From contig CAYQQU010000008.1 of NCBI GenBank assembly GCA_964419545.1, forward strand, positions 62,001-126,000: a stretch of DNA of 64,000 nt, in the 5' to 3' direction. Made by a program: the position numbers and the translations under genes. The number at the start of each line of letters is the position of its first letter. Position 1 is the first letter of the stretch. The notes under the pieces were generated by a model. It saw nothing but the letters and a program-made list of their open reading frames with translations. It searched no databases and had not been told where the DNA came from. This document shows positions 17,598-27,403 of this stretch, in pieces. The DNA comes from CAYQQU01 sp964419545. GTDB lineage: Bacteria > Bacteroidota > Bacteroidia > Chitinophagales > Saprospiraceae.

Positions 17598-19457
17598 ATG
17601 CGCGTATTTTTCCTGTTTCTGGCCCTCGCGCCTCTGCTTTCTCTTCCCGGACAAACGCCCGCTCCACTCATTCAAAACGCTTATCACCGGGAGGCGACTT
17701 CGCTGAACGGGCAGTGGCATTACCTCATCGATCCTTACGAAACGGGCTACCGCAACCACCGGCGCTGGGAGCCGTTCGATGAATTCGAAAATAAAAAAGC
17801 CTCGGCGGCGCCCTACTGGGAAAACCGCAAGATGGAAAATCCTTCCGACCGCATCGAATATAACTTCGATCGCTCGCCGACGCTGGAGGCGCCTGGCGAC
17901 TGGAACCATCAGGACGACAAGCTGCTGTATTACGAAGGCACGCTGTGGTACGAGCGCGATTTCGACTTTGCCCCCCGGCCCGGACAGCGCTATTTTATCT
18001 ACTTCGGAGCGGTCAATTACCGGGCCGACGTCTACCTGAACGGTCAGAAGGCCGGTTTTCACGAAGGGCCTTATGACCCCTTTAATTTTGAAATTACAGC
18101 ACTCCTCCGGTCGGGGAAGAACGAAATCGTCGTACGCGCCGACAACCGCCGCTCGGCCGACCGCGTGCCGGGGTTGACGACCGACTGGTGGAACTTCGGA
18201 GGCATTACCCGGGAAGTCAAGATTATCGAACTGCCCGCTACGTTCGTCCGTGATTACCACCTGCAGCTCGACCGCGACGAGCCGGAAAAAGTGAAAGGTT
18301 TCGTGCAGCTGGACGGCGACCAAAAGGAGCAGACCATCACCGTCGATATCCCCGAAGCCGGTATCAGTGAGACGTTTCGGACCGACGCCGCCGGCCGGGC
18401 CGCCATTGAATTTTCGGCGGAAAACCTTAAGCGCTGGTATCCCGAGCGCCCCCGGTTGTACGACGTCACCGTCGCCGCCGAGACGGATCAGACCCGGGAC
18501 CGCATCGGCTTCCGCACCATCGAAACGCGCGGGCAGGACATCCTGCTCAACGGCAAAAAGTTATTCTTGCGGGGCATCTCCCTGCACGAGGAGAACCCGC
18601 TGCGCCGCGGCCGCGCCAACAGCCGCGAAGACGCCGCCATGCTGTTCGGCTGGGCCAAAGAACTGAACTGCAATATGGTGCGCCTGGCCCACTACCCCCA
18701 TAATGAGCATATGCCGCGCCTGGCCGACGAGATCGGCTTGCTGCTCTGGGAAGAAGTACCCGTTTACTGGGGCATCAATTACACGAATCCGGAGACCTAC
18801 GTACAGGCGGAAAACCAGCTGCGCGCCCTGATCACCCGCGACAAAAACCGGGCGGCCGTCATCGTATGGTCGGTCGCCAATGAGACGCCGCGCGAAGATC
18901 CCGACCGCCTTGCTTTCCTGAAAAAGATGGCCGCCGCCGCCCGCTCGCTCGACGACGACCGCTTCATCTCGGCCGCCCTCGACCGCACCGAAGACAAGGC
19001 GGCCAACACAGTGACCGTCACTGATCCTTTTGCCGAGTTTTCGGATATGATCAGCGTCAATGAATACATCGGCTGGTACGGCAGCACGCCCGAGCAGTGC
19101 GCCAAGATGACCTGGGAGGTGGCCGCCCACAACAAGCCTTTCTTCATCAGTGAATTCGGCGCCGGCGCCCTGTACAATTACCACGGCGCCCAAGACGACA
19201 TCTGGACCGAAGAATTCCAGGCCTGGATGTACCGCGAGACCTTGGCCATGCTCCGCAAGATCCCCAACCTGCGCGGCATGACCCCCTGGATACTGGTCGA
19301 CTTCCGCTCGCCCCGTCGCAACCTCGCCGGCATACAGGACGGCTGGAACCGCAAAGGGCTCATCTCCAACCGCGGGTTCAAAAAGCAAGCGTTTTACGTA
19401 TTACAGGCGTATTACGCGGAGATGGCGCGGCAATACGGTTATGAGATCGAGGATTGA
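17598..19457 (+). CDS. Glycoside hydrolase family 2 (beta-glucuronidase/galactosidase type)
   Basis: 619 residues with signal peptide (MRVFFLFLALAPLLSLPGQ). An N-terminal jelly-roll (LNGQWHYLIDP, YEGTLWYERDF, ADVYLNGQKAGFHEGPYDPF) leads to an Ig-like domain and a TIM barrel. The acid/base is Glu429 in WSVANETP and the nucleophile Glu519 in ISEFGAG, both in the GH2 arrangement. The short form without extra C-terminal domains fits beta-glucuronidase-like members (GH2 is broad). It probably removes terminal glucuronic acid or galactose residues from sulfatase-trimmed oligosaccharides. It overlaps nothing and lies 53 bases after the enolase gene. Confidence 0.88.
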   Translation: MRVFFLFLALAPLLSLPGQTPAPLIQNAYHREATSLNGQWHYLIDPYETGYRNHRRWEPFDEFENKKASAAPYWENRKMENPSDRIEYNFDRSPTLEAPGDWNHQDDKLLYYEGTLWYERDFDFAPRPGQRYFIYFGAVNYRADVYLNGQKAGFHEGPYDPFNFEITALLRSGKNEIVVRADNRRSADRVPGLTTDWWNFGGITREVKIIELPATFVRDYHLQLDRDEPEKVKGFVQLDGDQKEQTITVDIPEAGISETFRTDAAGRAAIEFSAENLKRWYPERPRLYDVTVAAETDQTRDRIGFRTIETRGQDILLNGKKLFLRGISLHEENPLRRGRANSREDAAMLFGWAKELNCNMVRLAHYPHNEHMPRLADEIGLLLWEEVPVYWGINYTNPETYVQAENQLRALITRDKNRAAVIVWSVANETPREDPDRLAFLKKMAAAARSLDDDRFISAALDRTEDKAANTVTVTDPFAEFSDMISVNEYIGWYGSTPEQCAKMTWEVAAHNKPFFISEFGAGALYNYHGAQDDIWTEEFQAWMYRETLAMLRKIPNLRGMTPWILVDFRSPRRNLAGIQDGWNRKGLISNRGFKKQAFYVLQAYYAEMARQYGYEIED

Positions 19458-19531
19458 AGGCGACGCCTAATTATTATTGTAAGGGAAGCGCCCCGAACGG
19501 CTCGTCCTTGTACAAAAAATACCGGACCATC

Positions 19532-21031
19532 ATGCCCGACCACTGCTCCCGCAAGACGAACCTCCTATCAGGCAGCCTGTTGTGGATAGGCCTGCTGGCC
19601 GTCACTGCCTGTGGCGAAAGCCCGCCGCCGGCCGCCGGCTTTACTGCTGAAACCGCCCGGCAAATCGAGGCCGAAGCCTGGAACATCCAACCCGCCGCCA
19701 TTTTGGAGCGCGTGCAGCCGCCGGTCTTTCCCGATCGCGATTTCGACGTCCGCGACTACGGTGCGCAGAGCGACTTCGCCTTCGATAGCCGGCCCGCAAT
19801 CACGGACGCTATTGCAGCAGCCAATGCGGCGGGAGGCGGCCGCGTGATTTTGCCGGCCGGGCGTTGGTTTTCCGACGGCCCCCTTCATCTGAAGAGCAAA
19901 GTCAACCTGCACCTGGCGGAAGGCGCCGTCCTGCAGTTCGGCGACGATGCTACCCGGTATACGCCATTGGTGAAAGTCCGCTGGGAGGGCACTGTCTGCT
20001 GGAATTGGTCGCCGCTCATCTACGCTTACCGCCAACAAAATATCGCGCTTACCGGTAAAGGAACCATTGACGGCAACGGCCGTACGTGGTCGATCGAATG
20101 GCGAAAGCAACAGAAACCGGACAAAAAGGTGCTGCGGCAGATGGGAAACGATCAGACGCCCGAAGACACCCGCGTATTTGGTCACGGCTTCCTCGACCGG
20201 GACGGCGACGGCCAGGACGACGGGCACGGCGACCGGCAAATCCATTACCTGCGGCCGACCCTGGTGGAATTTTACGAATGTGAAAACGTCCTTATCGCGG
20301 GCCTCACGCTAAAAAACAGCCCCTTCTGGACGGTGCATCCCGTTTTTTCCAAAAACGTCACCGTGCGCAGCCTGACCATCTACGGCGGCTACCTCAATGA
20401 CGACGGCATCGACCCGGATAGCTGCGAGGACGTCCTCATCGAGGATTGCTACGTAGAAACCGAGGACGACGCCGTCGCCATTAAAGCCGGGCGCGACCAG
20501 GACGCCTGGGAACGCCCCGGTTGCCGCAACATTCTGGTGCGCAACTGTCGTCTCAACTCGGGCGTCAACGCCTTCTGCGTCGGCTCCGAAATGTCGGGCG
20601 GGGTGGAGAACGTCTTCGTAGAGGACTGCCATATCCTCTACGGGCGTCACGGCCTCAACTTCAAATGCAACCTCGACCGCGGCGGGCAGGTGCAACGCAT
20701 CTTTATGCGCAACATCACGATGGATTCGCTGCGCGATGCGATGTTCATCTTCCGGATGGACTACCACGGCTATCGCGGCAACAATTATCCTACGAAATTC
20801 AACGACTTTTTCGCCGGCAATATCGAATGCGCTAAAGTCGCCGGCCTGCCCTTCAAGATCGTCGGGGTGGAAGCAGAACCCATCACCCGCGTTTTTTTGC
20901 GCGACATCACCATCGCGGAAGCGGAAAAGCCCAGCCAACTCGAATACGCGGAGGATATCCTGGCGGAAGGCGTAAAGGTCAATGGACGGGCGTGGTCGCC
21001 GAATGGGGATGGAATGATGGCCCCCGAATAG
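19532..21031 (+). CDS. GH28 polygalacturonase-like lipoprotein with altered active site
   Basis: 499 residues from the ATG at 19532. MPDHCSRK precedes a hydrophobic stretch and LLAVTAC, a lipobox. The right-handed beta-helix of GH28 is evident (FDVRDYGAQSD, GRVILPAGRWF, ALTGKGTIDGNG). NDDGIDPDS supplies the first catalytic Asp (Asp291) and TEDDAVAIKAG the Asp pair (312-313). The GHG motif that normally follows (around GSEMSGG) is replaced by GVN, and the RIK motif by NFK. Both residues normally assist catalysis or bind carboxylates, so substrate range is probably changed. An upstream ATG at 19454 overlaps the GH2 stop but adds no signal-like sequence. Confidence 0.85.
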   Translation: MPDHCSRKTNLLSGSLLWIGLLAVTACGESPPPAAGFTAETARQIEAEAWNIQPAAILERVQPPVFPDRDFDVRDYGAQSDFAFDSRPAITDAIAAANAAGGGRVILPAGRWFSDGPLHLKSKVNLHLAEGAVLQFGDDATRYTPLVKVRWEGTVCWNWSPLIYAYRQQNIALTGKGTIDGNGRTWSIEWRKQQKPDKKVLRQMGNDQTPEDTRVFGHGFLDRDGDGQDDGHGDRQIHYLRPTLVEFYECENVLIAGLTLKNSPFWTVHPVFSKNVTVRSLTIYGGYLNDDGIDPDSCEDVLIEDCYVETEDDAVAIKAGRDQDAWERPGCRNILVRNCRLNSGVNAFCVGSEMSGGVENVFVEDCHILYGRHGLNFKCNLDRGGQVQRIFMRNITMDSLRDAMFIFRMDYHGYRGNNYPTKFNDFFAGNIECAKVAGLPFKIVGVEAEPITRVFLRDITIAEAEKPSQLEYAEDILAEGVKVNGRAWSPNGDGMMAPE

Positions 21032-21075
21032 CCTGCTCGCAATAACCGTTAAAATGCGCACCAAACAAACAAACC

Positions 21076-22179
21076 ATGAAATATTCAATTGCTGGATTAT
21101 GGATCCTGATCGCTGTCTTCCCGGCCATGGGCCAGTCGTTTCTCGATTACGAGCTGCGGTTGGAGCCGGTCTGGTCGCGGGTGGCGGATGCTTTGGGCGA
21201 GCCGGGGTCGGTAGAGTCCGCGGAATTTAGTCCGGACGGCAAATTTATCGTCAGCGGCGCCAAATACGATAATGCCGTGGTGATGTGGCGCACTTCCGAC
21301 GGAGCGGAATTGTGGCGGCGGTATACGACACAGGAAATTGAAAGGGTAGGTTGGTCGGCCGACAACCAGTACGTCGCCGCCGCCAGCGAAGATTTTTTAG
21401 TGACCGTGTACGACGCGGCTACCGGCGAAAACTTAAGGGAGATCAAACACAATCAAGGAATCGATGGGCTGATTTGGTCTAATACAGGGTTGCTGCTGGT
21501 TTCCGGAGAAGAAAAAACGAAAGAGGAAGCGGGCCGGGAAGTCGGTTTGGTACGCGTTTTTCAGATGCCGGAGGGGAAAGAAATCGCGGCCATCAACTAC
21601 GGCTCCACCTGTAATGAGCTTTTTTTTACTCAGGATGATCAATATCTGTTGGCTGCCGGCCACGCCGGCGTGAAAGTCTACGAAACGAAAAACTGGACCC
21701 TGGTGCAGGCATTGCAAACCGACTCGCCCGGTATCTTTACTTCGGCCGTGTTTTCTCCGGACGGTAAATATATTGCCGCAGCGAGCAACAGCCCGGTCAG
21801 GGGGACCATCATCATCTGGGAATGGAAAGAAGGAAAGCGCAAAAGGACCTTTGCGCACTTCGGCCGCAAGATCGAATCGGTGACCTGGCACCCCAACGGA
21901 GAGTATATCCTGTTCGCCGGCCACGATCCTTACATCTATACCTATCGCGTAGCCGATATTTTTGCGTACAAAAACGACCGCATCCGCATCGCCAGCAAAG
22001 TCTGGGCGGGCGACCACGCGGAGTACATCGACTTCAACGCCGACGGCAGCTTCCTGGTCAGCGCCCACCAGAACGGCCTGATCAAGCTGTGGGTGTGGAT
22101 GGGCGAAGAGCCTGACCTCAACGCCCGCCGGCACGAAGAGGTGAAACGCATTCAACGGGAAGGGACTTCGGGGGAATAG
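21076..22179 (+). CDS. Secreted WD40-repeat beta-propeller protein
   Basis: 367 residues with a signal peptide (MKYSIAGLWILIAVFPAMGQ). The repeats carry the recurrent SAEFSPDGKFIVSGA, VGWSADNQYVAAASEDFLVTVYDA and TSAVFSPDGKYIAAAS patterns, giving roughly a seven-bladed propeller. No catalytic domain is visible, so it is probably a periplasmic scaffold or sugar-binding adaptor. A decayed copy of the same kind of protein follows immediately. The gene follows GH28 by 44 bases in the same direction. Confidence 0.82.
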   Translation: MKYSIAGLWILIAVFPAMGQSFLDYELRLEPVWSRVADALGEPGSVESAEFSPDGKFIVSGAKYDNAVVMWRTSDGAELWRRYTTQEIERVGWSADNQYVAAASEDFLVTVYDAATGENLREIKHNQGIDGLIWSNTGLLLVSGEEKTKEEAGREVGLVRVFQMPEGKEIAAINYGSTCNELFFTQDDQYLLAAGHAGVKVYETKNWTLVQALQTDSPGIFTSAVFSPDGKYIAAASNSPVRGTIIIWEWKEGKRKRTFAHFGRKIESVTWHPNGEYILFAGHDPYIYTYRVADIFAYKNDRIRIASKVWAGDHAEYIDFNADGSFLVSAHQNGLIKLWVWMGEEPDLNARRHEEVKRIQREGTSGE

Positions 22180-22221
22180 CCGTGTTGCGCGACAAGTCTG
22201 ATTTTTTTTGTTCAGTAAGCA

Positions 22222-22611
22222 GTGGCTTTTTCTCCTGACGGTCGCTATTGCATTACCGCCGCTAAATTCGGTTATGACCTCATCGTCTGGTGGGTAGCCG
22301 GCGGAACGGTGGGCTGGGAAAACCGGGCGCCGAGCGAAGTTGAGTGCGTTGCCTATGCGCCCGACGGCGCTTGGATCGCGGCGGGCAATGAAGATTTTAA
22401 AGTCGATATCTAGGATGCCCGTTCGGGAAAAAGGCTGCGCTCCCTGGCCCACGACCACGCGCTGGACGGCCTCGCTGTCTCGCACGACGGCCGGCGCCTG
22501 GCCGCCGGTTCCGAAGGGGGCGATCTTTACCTGTGGGATACGGAGACCTGGTAACTCCGCGGCAAGGTCAATACCGGACAAACCAACAATTCCGTAGACT
22601 TCTCGACTCAT
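22222..22611 (+). pseudogene. Decayed WD40-repeat gene remnant with two in-frame stops
   Basis: The frame reads AFSPDGRYCITAAKFGYD...VECVAYAPDGAWIAAGNEDFKVDI, then TAG at 22411-22413, then continues coherently with DARSGKRLRSLAHDHALDG, SHDGRRLAAGSEGG and LYLWDTETW before a TAA at 22552-22554. It then reads LRGKVNTGQTNNSVDFS. It parallels residues ~50-220 of the upstream WD40 protein (for example SEDFLVTVYDAATGENL). Each stop is one substitution away from the expected residue. The 5' end has no start codon, only a preceding TAA. This is a relic of a tandem duplication, not an expressed gene. Confidence 0.8.
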
Positions 22612-22718
22612 GAGCGAAGTCGGTTGGTTAATTTATACCTTTTTGAGACCCGAGCGGAAGTTTCTGGTAAATTTACCAAAAGCGTACTGAATAACCGGGA
22701 TTTGAAGGAGGGGGGAGG

Positions 22719-22779
22719 TTAACCCGGGTTAAGCTGTTCCCGCGCTAAGAAATGCTTACTGCCAAACCGAGAATCGCTG
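22719..22779. repeat. Composite dispersed repeat, copy A (palindrome plus 19-mer)
   Basis: A perfect palindrome TTAACCCGGGTTAA (22719-22732), a 28-base spacer, then GCCAAACCGAGAATCGCTG (22761-22779). The 19-mer recurs exactly at 54306-54324, where a similar palindrome (54271-54284) also precedes it. The 19-mer ends 16 bases before the ATG of the next gene. Confidence 0.75.
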
Positions 22780-22795
22780 ACTAATTTTAGATCCT

Positions 22796-24829
22796 ATGAG
22801 AATTTTTTGTCTTATAGTCCTATTAGTCGGTTGGTATGCTCCGATAGTGGCGATTAACTACTATGTGGATGCAACGGCCGGCGATGACGACCAGAGCGGG
22901 CTGAGCACCGGCGAGGCCTTCGCCACGCTCGGCAGGGCCATAGCGCCGGCCGGCGCCGGCGACACCATCTTTTTACTACCCGGCGTCTATCCCGGCAAAA
23001 ACTACGTGTTGAACAAGCCGGGAGCGCCCGACCGGCCGATGGTGATCACCAGTTATGCGACCGATCCACTGGAGTACGCCGTCATCGACGCCCAGCAGGC
23101 GCCCGCTTCCGACGTGGGTTGGGAAGGCATCGGGATCATCAACAGCTCCTGGGTGAACATTGAAAACCTGGTATTCCGCAATTGCTGGACCAATGTCATT
23201 CCGGTGGTCAACTCCAGCTACATCACCGTGCGCAACTGCCACTTCACCTCTGGCAAGCGGCAGGTGTATCCCCGCGGGCACGACGCCCACCACGTGCTGG
23301 TAGCGCATTGCTACGTCCGATACCCGTCGGAGGTGTGGCAGGGCTGGAGCTGGGAAACGCTGCACCATGGTGAGCTGGAATACTACAACGGCGCCCTGCT
23401 CCATCCGCGCGGCAGCGGCGGGGGGCATGTGATGCGGAGCAATACCCTGATCAATCTCTTCAACGGTTTTCGAACCTGGGCGGAGGACATTCGCGAAGAC
23501 GGTAATACCGAGGTGTACAGCAACACCTTGATCAACATTCGCGACAACGATTTTGAGCCGGAACGGTGGGCCTGGAATATCCATTACTACCACAACCGCC
23601 ACCGCAATATTCACAAAGCGTACTCGATCGACAACGTTCAAGGCGGAAATATCTACATCTACGGCAATACTTACACCCAGACGACAGACGCCTGGGCGCT
23701 CGAAGAGGTCAGTGGTATTTTTAAATACAAAAACGGCCCGTTGACTTACCCCTGTTATGCTTTCAACAACAGTTACCATACCGAGGCAAAGGTGCTCAAG
23801 GAAGGAGAGGCGACGAATCACCAGCTTCGGCATTTCAATAACGCATACTACTTTTTCCAGGGGGCGAACCGCTTCCGGGTTACGGACTGGCAACCCGGCT
23901 ATGCTTTTGACTTCGATTGCATCAACCAGAGCTGGCCTCCTAATATACTGGACCACGACCAGGAGATCGACGGCCTGCAAAATACCGATATCCAATTCGT
24001 CAACGGTGCAGAAGGGGATTTTCACCTGGCGCCCGGCAGCCCGGGCATCGACGCCGGCATCGTGCTGGAACTCCCGGAATTCGAATGGACCCAACGGTAC
24101 GCAGGCGCCGCGCCCGACCTGGGCGCCTACGAAGGTCTGCGCCCGGTCGACGGACCGCCCTTTCGTTTTATCCCGTCTCCCCAGGGTGCTTTTTACAACG
24201 AGCGTCCGCGAATCACGCGCCACCGGACGGAAGCGAACGTTCTGGTATTGTATTTTTCGGCGGCCCTGGACAGCAACAGCGTTACCGCTACGGAATGGCT
24301 GGTGTACCGGGGCGGCGAACCGGTGGCGGTCGATAGCCTGGGGTTTCCCGGCCACGCTTATGAGTTATACCTTTATACCGGCGCCTCCCTATCCGAGAAT
24401 GAGGTCACTCTGGATTGGGATGGTCCGGCTGCCGGCCAGAACGGACTGCCGATCACCCGCTGGGCCTCGACGATCCCAATTGGCATCAGTGCGCCGACCT
24501 GGCCCGACCTGTCCGTGATCCCTGAGGTATCCACTGCCGTGGAGGCTATTCCTGCTTATCACAACCTGAATTTGCAAATTATCCCCAATCCGGCCCGGGG
24601 CCGGGCTATTGCCCGACTGCGTTCCGATGAGCCGCTGGCGCCCCGTTATGTCGATCGCCTGACGCTTTACGATCGGCAGGGAGACGATCTGGCGGGATAT
24701 CACCCCGTATCGGTCGATGAACGGGAAGCGACCTTTGAGATGGATCTATCGCGCTTGCCCGCCGGCCTGTACGTCGCTCGGGTACGGGTGGGCAAAAGAG
24801 TGGTGAGTGCGTCCTTCGTAGTGGATTAA
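22796..24829 (+). CDS. Secreted beta-helix protein with T9SS sorting domain
   Basis: 677 residues with an N-terminal signal (MRIFCLIVLLVGWYAPIVA). YYVDATAGDDDQSG and TIFLLPGVYPGKNY are the opening motifs of DUF1565/pectin-lyase-like beta-helix proteins, and rungs follow (VNIENLVFRNCW, ITVRNCHFTSG, HVLVAHCYVRY, VYSNTLINIRDN, IYIYGNTYTQTT). A later Ig-like region precedes the T9SS C-terminal domain (LQIIPNPARGRAIARL...GLYVARVRVGKRVVSASFVVD). It could be a lyase or hydrolase of the polymer handled by this locus, but no catalytic residues could be assigned. The dispersed repeat lies directly upstream. Confidence 0.8.
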   Translation: MRIFCLIVLLVGWYAPIVAINYYVDATAGDDDQSGLSTGEAFATLGRAIAPAGAGDTIFLLPGVYPGKNYVLNKPGAPDRPMVITSYATDPLEYAVIDAQQAPASDVGWEGIGIINSSWVNIENLVFRNCWTNVIPVVNSSYITVRNCHFTSGKRQVYPRGHDAHHVLVAHCYVRYPSEVWQGWSWETLHHGELEYYNGALLHPRGSGGGHVMRSNTLINLFNGFRTWAEDIREDGNTEVYSNTLINIRDNDFEPERWAWNIHYYHNRHRNIHKAYSIDNVQGGNIYIYGNTYTQTTDAWALEEVSGIFKYKNGPLTYPCYAFNNSYHTEAKVLKEGEATNHQLRHFNNAYYFFQGANRFRVTDWQPGYAFDFDCINQSWPPNILDHDQEIDGLQNTDIQFVNGAEGDFHLAPGSPGIDAGIVLELPEFEWTQRYAGAAPDLGAYEGLRPVDGPPFRFIPSPQGAFYNERPRITRHRTEANVLVLYFSAALDSNSVTATEWLVYRGGEPVAVDSLGFPGHAYELYLYTGASLSENEVTLDWDGPAAGQNGLPITRWASTIPIGISAPTWPDLSVIPEVSTAVEAIPAYHNLNLQIIPNPARGRAIARLRSDEPLAPRYVDRLTLYDRQGDDLAGYHPVSVDEREATFEMDLSRLPAGLYVARVRVGKRVVSASFVVD

Positions 24830-24840
24830 ACATAAGCAAG

Positions 24841-27360
24841 ATGCATATAGAAAAAACAAAATGCCGGTGGCTTTCCGGGGCAGGGTTTTTGATCGTTTTT
24901 TTGATCGGGAGCCCGGCCCTGGGGCAGTCGCTGCCCGTGACGCCCTATCCGCAGGAAGTAAGGTACGAAGAAGGGGCTTTTCCTTTGGACAGGCCGCTCG
25001 TTCACGAGTACGCCGGCGACACGACCTGGATGGCCTGGCAATTGTTGTCGAGCCTGCCCCGCGCCGACCGGGGAGCGCCGCCGACCGACCTTAGCCCGTT
25101 GCCCCTGCGTATGGGCATTCCGGCGCAGGATGCTGCGTTGGCCGCCATGGTGGCCGCAAAAAACGCCCATCCCGATACCCTGGGCCGGGAAGGGTATCAT
25201 TTGCTGATCGAGCCGGGCCAGATCCTGCTGGCGGCCAATGCCGAGGCCGGCCTGCTGTACGGGGTACAGACCCTGCGGCAGCTGTTCCGGGCCTTCCGGG
25301 AAGAAGGGCGCCTGCCGGCTGCCCGCATCATTGATTACCCCGCTTTTCCCTACCGCGGGGTGATGGACGACATCAGCCGGGGGCCGCTATCGAATCTCGA
25401 TTTCATCAAAAAGCAAACTGAGCGTCTGTCGGAGTTGAAAGTCAACGTTTTTTCTTTCTACATCGAGCACGTCGTCAAGACTGAAAAACACCCGGGGTTC
25501 GCTCCGCCGGAAGCCCTTACGATCGAAGCGTTTCGCGAGCTATCCGCTTTCGCGAAACCCTACAATATCACCTTGCTGGGCAGCTTCCAGTCGCTGGGCC
25601 ACCTGCGCACGGTGCTGTCGACCCCCGAGTACGCACCTTTGGGTTTCACCGACCGCATGGTCAAACCCGCCGATCCGGCAGTGCTCCGTTTTTTGACGGA
25701 TGTTTACGACGAGATGGCGCCGGCTTTTTCATCCGAGGTATTCAATATCAATTGCGATGAGGCCTGGGACCTGAAAACCGCCACGGGAGAACAGCCCGGC
25801 GCTACCGAGGCTTCCCTTTTTGTCGATCACGTTCGCCCGCTAATCGCCCACCTCAGGGCGCTGGGGAAGCGGCCGGCGCTATGGGGGGATATCCTGCTTT
25901 CGCATCCGGAGATCATGGAGCAGCTGCCGCCGGAATCCCTGATCCTGACCTGGAACTACGGCCCCAACGACTCTTTCTCCGATTGGATCGATCCGATCCG
26001 CGCCGCGGGCTTCGATTTTTGGGTATGCCCCGGGGTGGTCAATTCCAACCGCCTCATGCCTGATTACCGGGAGACGCTGGTAAATATCCGCAACTTTTCC
26101 AGGGATGGTCACGCCAATGGCGCCCAGGGGGTCTTCAATACCGTCTGGGACGATGGCGGGCGCCATTTTTTCACTCGGGACTGGTACGGGGTCAGCTACG
26201 GCGCTGAACACAGCTGGTGTCCCGACGCCCGGACCGAGAGCGATTTTGACGATCGCTTTTCGCGGGGCGTACTCGGCGACCCGCACGGTCGCCTTCCCCG
26301 GTTCATTCGTCAATTGAACAAGCTGGCCGCCACTTCGGGCGCTCAGGACATGAAAAACGCCATCCTGGAGCGGGCCCTGCTGCCGGCGCCCGGAAAAACC
26401 CTGCGCATCAATCGCGGGGAATGGGAAGAGATCCTGGAAATAATAGCCCCGGCGCGGAGTATGCTGGATTCCCTGGAGGCGACAAACGGCCTTCACTGGA
26501 AGGAAGATCCGGCCTTCTGGTCGTTTACCGTCCGGCAATTACAACTTGCAGCGGAAACACGCCTACGGTTGCTCGATGGTGCAGCGGTTTGCCGGGCAAA
26601 GCCGGATGATAGCGAAGGGTATCGCGATTTTGCGGATAATTTACGGGCTCTGGGTCAGGACTGGCAGGCGCTGCGCGACGATTTTCGCCAATTATGGCTA
26701 AAGGAAAACCGCCGATACTGGCTACCGGAAGCCCTGGACTTTTACGAGCGAACGATCGCCGATATCGATGCGCTTCGACAACGAGCGGCGGCGCTCGAAA
26801 AAAGGGCGGACAAAGACTTGCTGGCCGTTGGTCTTAATTTTGAAGAACACCAGGGGTACTACTTCACGTATTGGTTGTTTTCGGAATCTTTCCCGGCGGA
26901 AGGGGAAAATGGCCTGGAAAAAGATTACCTCAACGGTCAGGGAGGCGAAACCGAAGTGCGTCCTTCCCCTTTCGAATGGCAAAAATACCAGTCGCCCTAT
27001 TCCGACCGGATCGATTTAGGCGAGCTGATCGACGGCGAGGCGCCCCGGGTGATCTATGCTTACTGTCGCATCGAGAGCGACCGCGCCCGGAGCGTGCAGG
27101 CCAACCTGTCGACGAGCCACGGCGCGGCTATGATCCTAAACGGTCGCCGGATGGGCGTCTTTCCCGGCGGGGGGGTAACGCCGCCCTTCGCACTCGATCG
27201 CATCACGACCCGGCTGCAATTGCAGAAAGGCAAAAACCACCTGGTGTTTAAGCTGTTGAGCCAGGAGGGGGCGGGTGCATTTTCCTTTCGTCTGCCCGGG
27301 TTGGAGATGCGGAATCACAAGTACAAATACCGCGTTCAGGAAAGGGCTGCGGAGCGATAA
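24841..27360 (+). CDS. GH20-family glycosidase (beta-hexosaminidase-like)
   Basis: 839 residues. Signal peptide MHIEKTKC...SPALGQ, then a GH20 N-terminal domain (PVTPYPQEVRYEEGAFPL, GREGYHLLIEPGQILLAANAEAGLLYG), then a barrel (YRGVMDDISRGPL, LKVNVFSFYIEH, LGSFQSLGHL). The Asp-Glu pair Asp306-Glu307 in NINCDEAWD occupies the catalytic position. ALWGDILLSHPEIM and LTWNYGPND are typical of the barrel. The long C-terminal half has no recognised domain until a jelly-roll-like tail. It could release N-acetylhexosamine or a related terminal sugar. Gap to the previous gene is 11 bases, consistent with an operon. Confidence 0.82.
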   Translation: MHIEKTKCRWLSGAGFLIVFLIGSPALGQSLPVTPYPQEVRYEEGAFPLDRPLVHEYAGDTTWMAWQLLSSLPRADRGAPPTDLSPLPLRMGIPAQDAALAAMVAAKNAHPDTLGREGYHLLIEPGQILLAANAEAGLLYGVQTLRQLFRAFREEGRLPAARIIDYPAFPYRGVMDDISRGPLSNLDFIKKQTERLSELKVNVFSFYIEHVVKTEKHPGFAPPEALTIEAFRELSAFAKPYNITLLGSFQSLGHLRTVLSTPEYAPLGFTDRMVKPADPAVLRFLTDVYDEMAPAFSSEVFNINCDEAWDLKTATGEQPGATEASLFVDHVRPLIAHLRALGKRPALWGDILLSHPEIMEQLPPESLILTWNYGPNDSFSDWIDPIRAAGFDFWVCPGVVNSNRLMPDYRETLVNIRNFSRDGHANGAQGVFNTVWDDGGRHFFTRDWYGVSYGAEHSWCPDARTESDFDDRFSRGVLGDPHGRLPRFIRQLNKLAATSGAQDMKNAILERALLPAPGKTLRINRGEWEEILEIIAPARSMLDSLEATNGLHWKEDPAFWSFTVRQLQLAAETRLRLLDGAAVCRAKPDDSEGYRDFADNLRALGQDWQALRDDFRQLWLKENRRYWLPEALDFYERTIADIDALRQRAAALEKRADKDLLAVGLNFEEHQGYYFTYWLFSESFPAEGENGLEKDYLNGQGGETEVRPSPFEWQKYQSPYSDRIDLGELIDGEAPRVIYAYCRIESDRARSVQANLSTSHGAAMILNGRRMGVFPGGGVTPPFALDRITTRLQLQKGKNHLVFKLLSQEGAGAFSFRLPGLEMRNHKYKYRVQERAAER

Positions 27361-27403
27361 TAAGGTTTACCGAGTAATGGTTGGTTGCAGGTTTGAGCGT
27401 CAT

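Noticed and set aside
22976..24355. 459-codon minus-strand ORF opposite the second beta-helix gene
   Set aside because: No recognisable family; the plus-strand frame has a signal peptide, beta-helix motifs and a T9SS domain.
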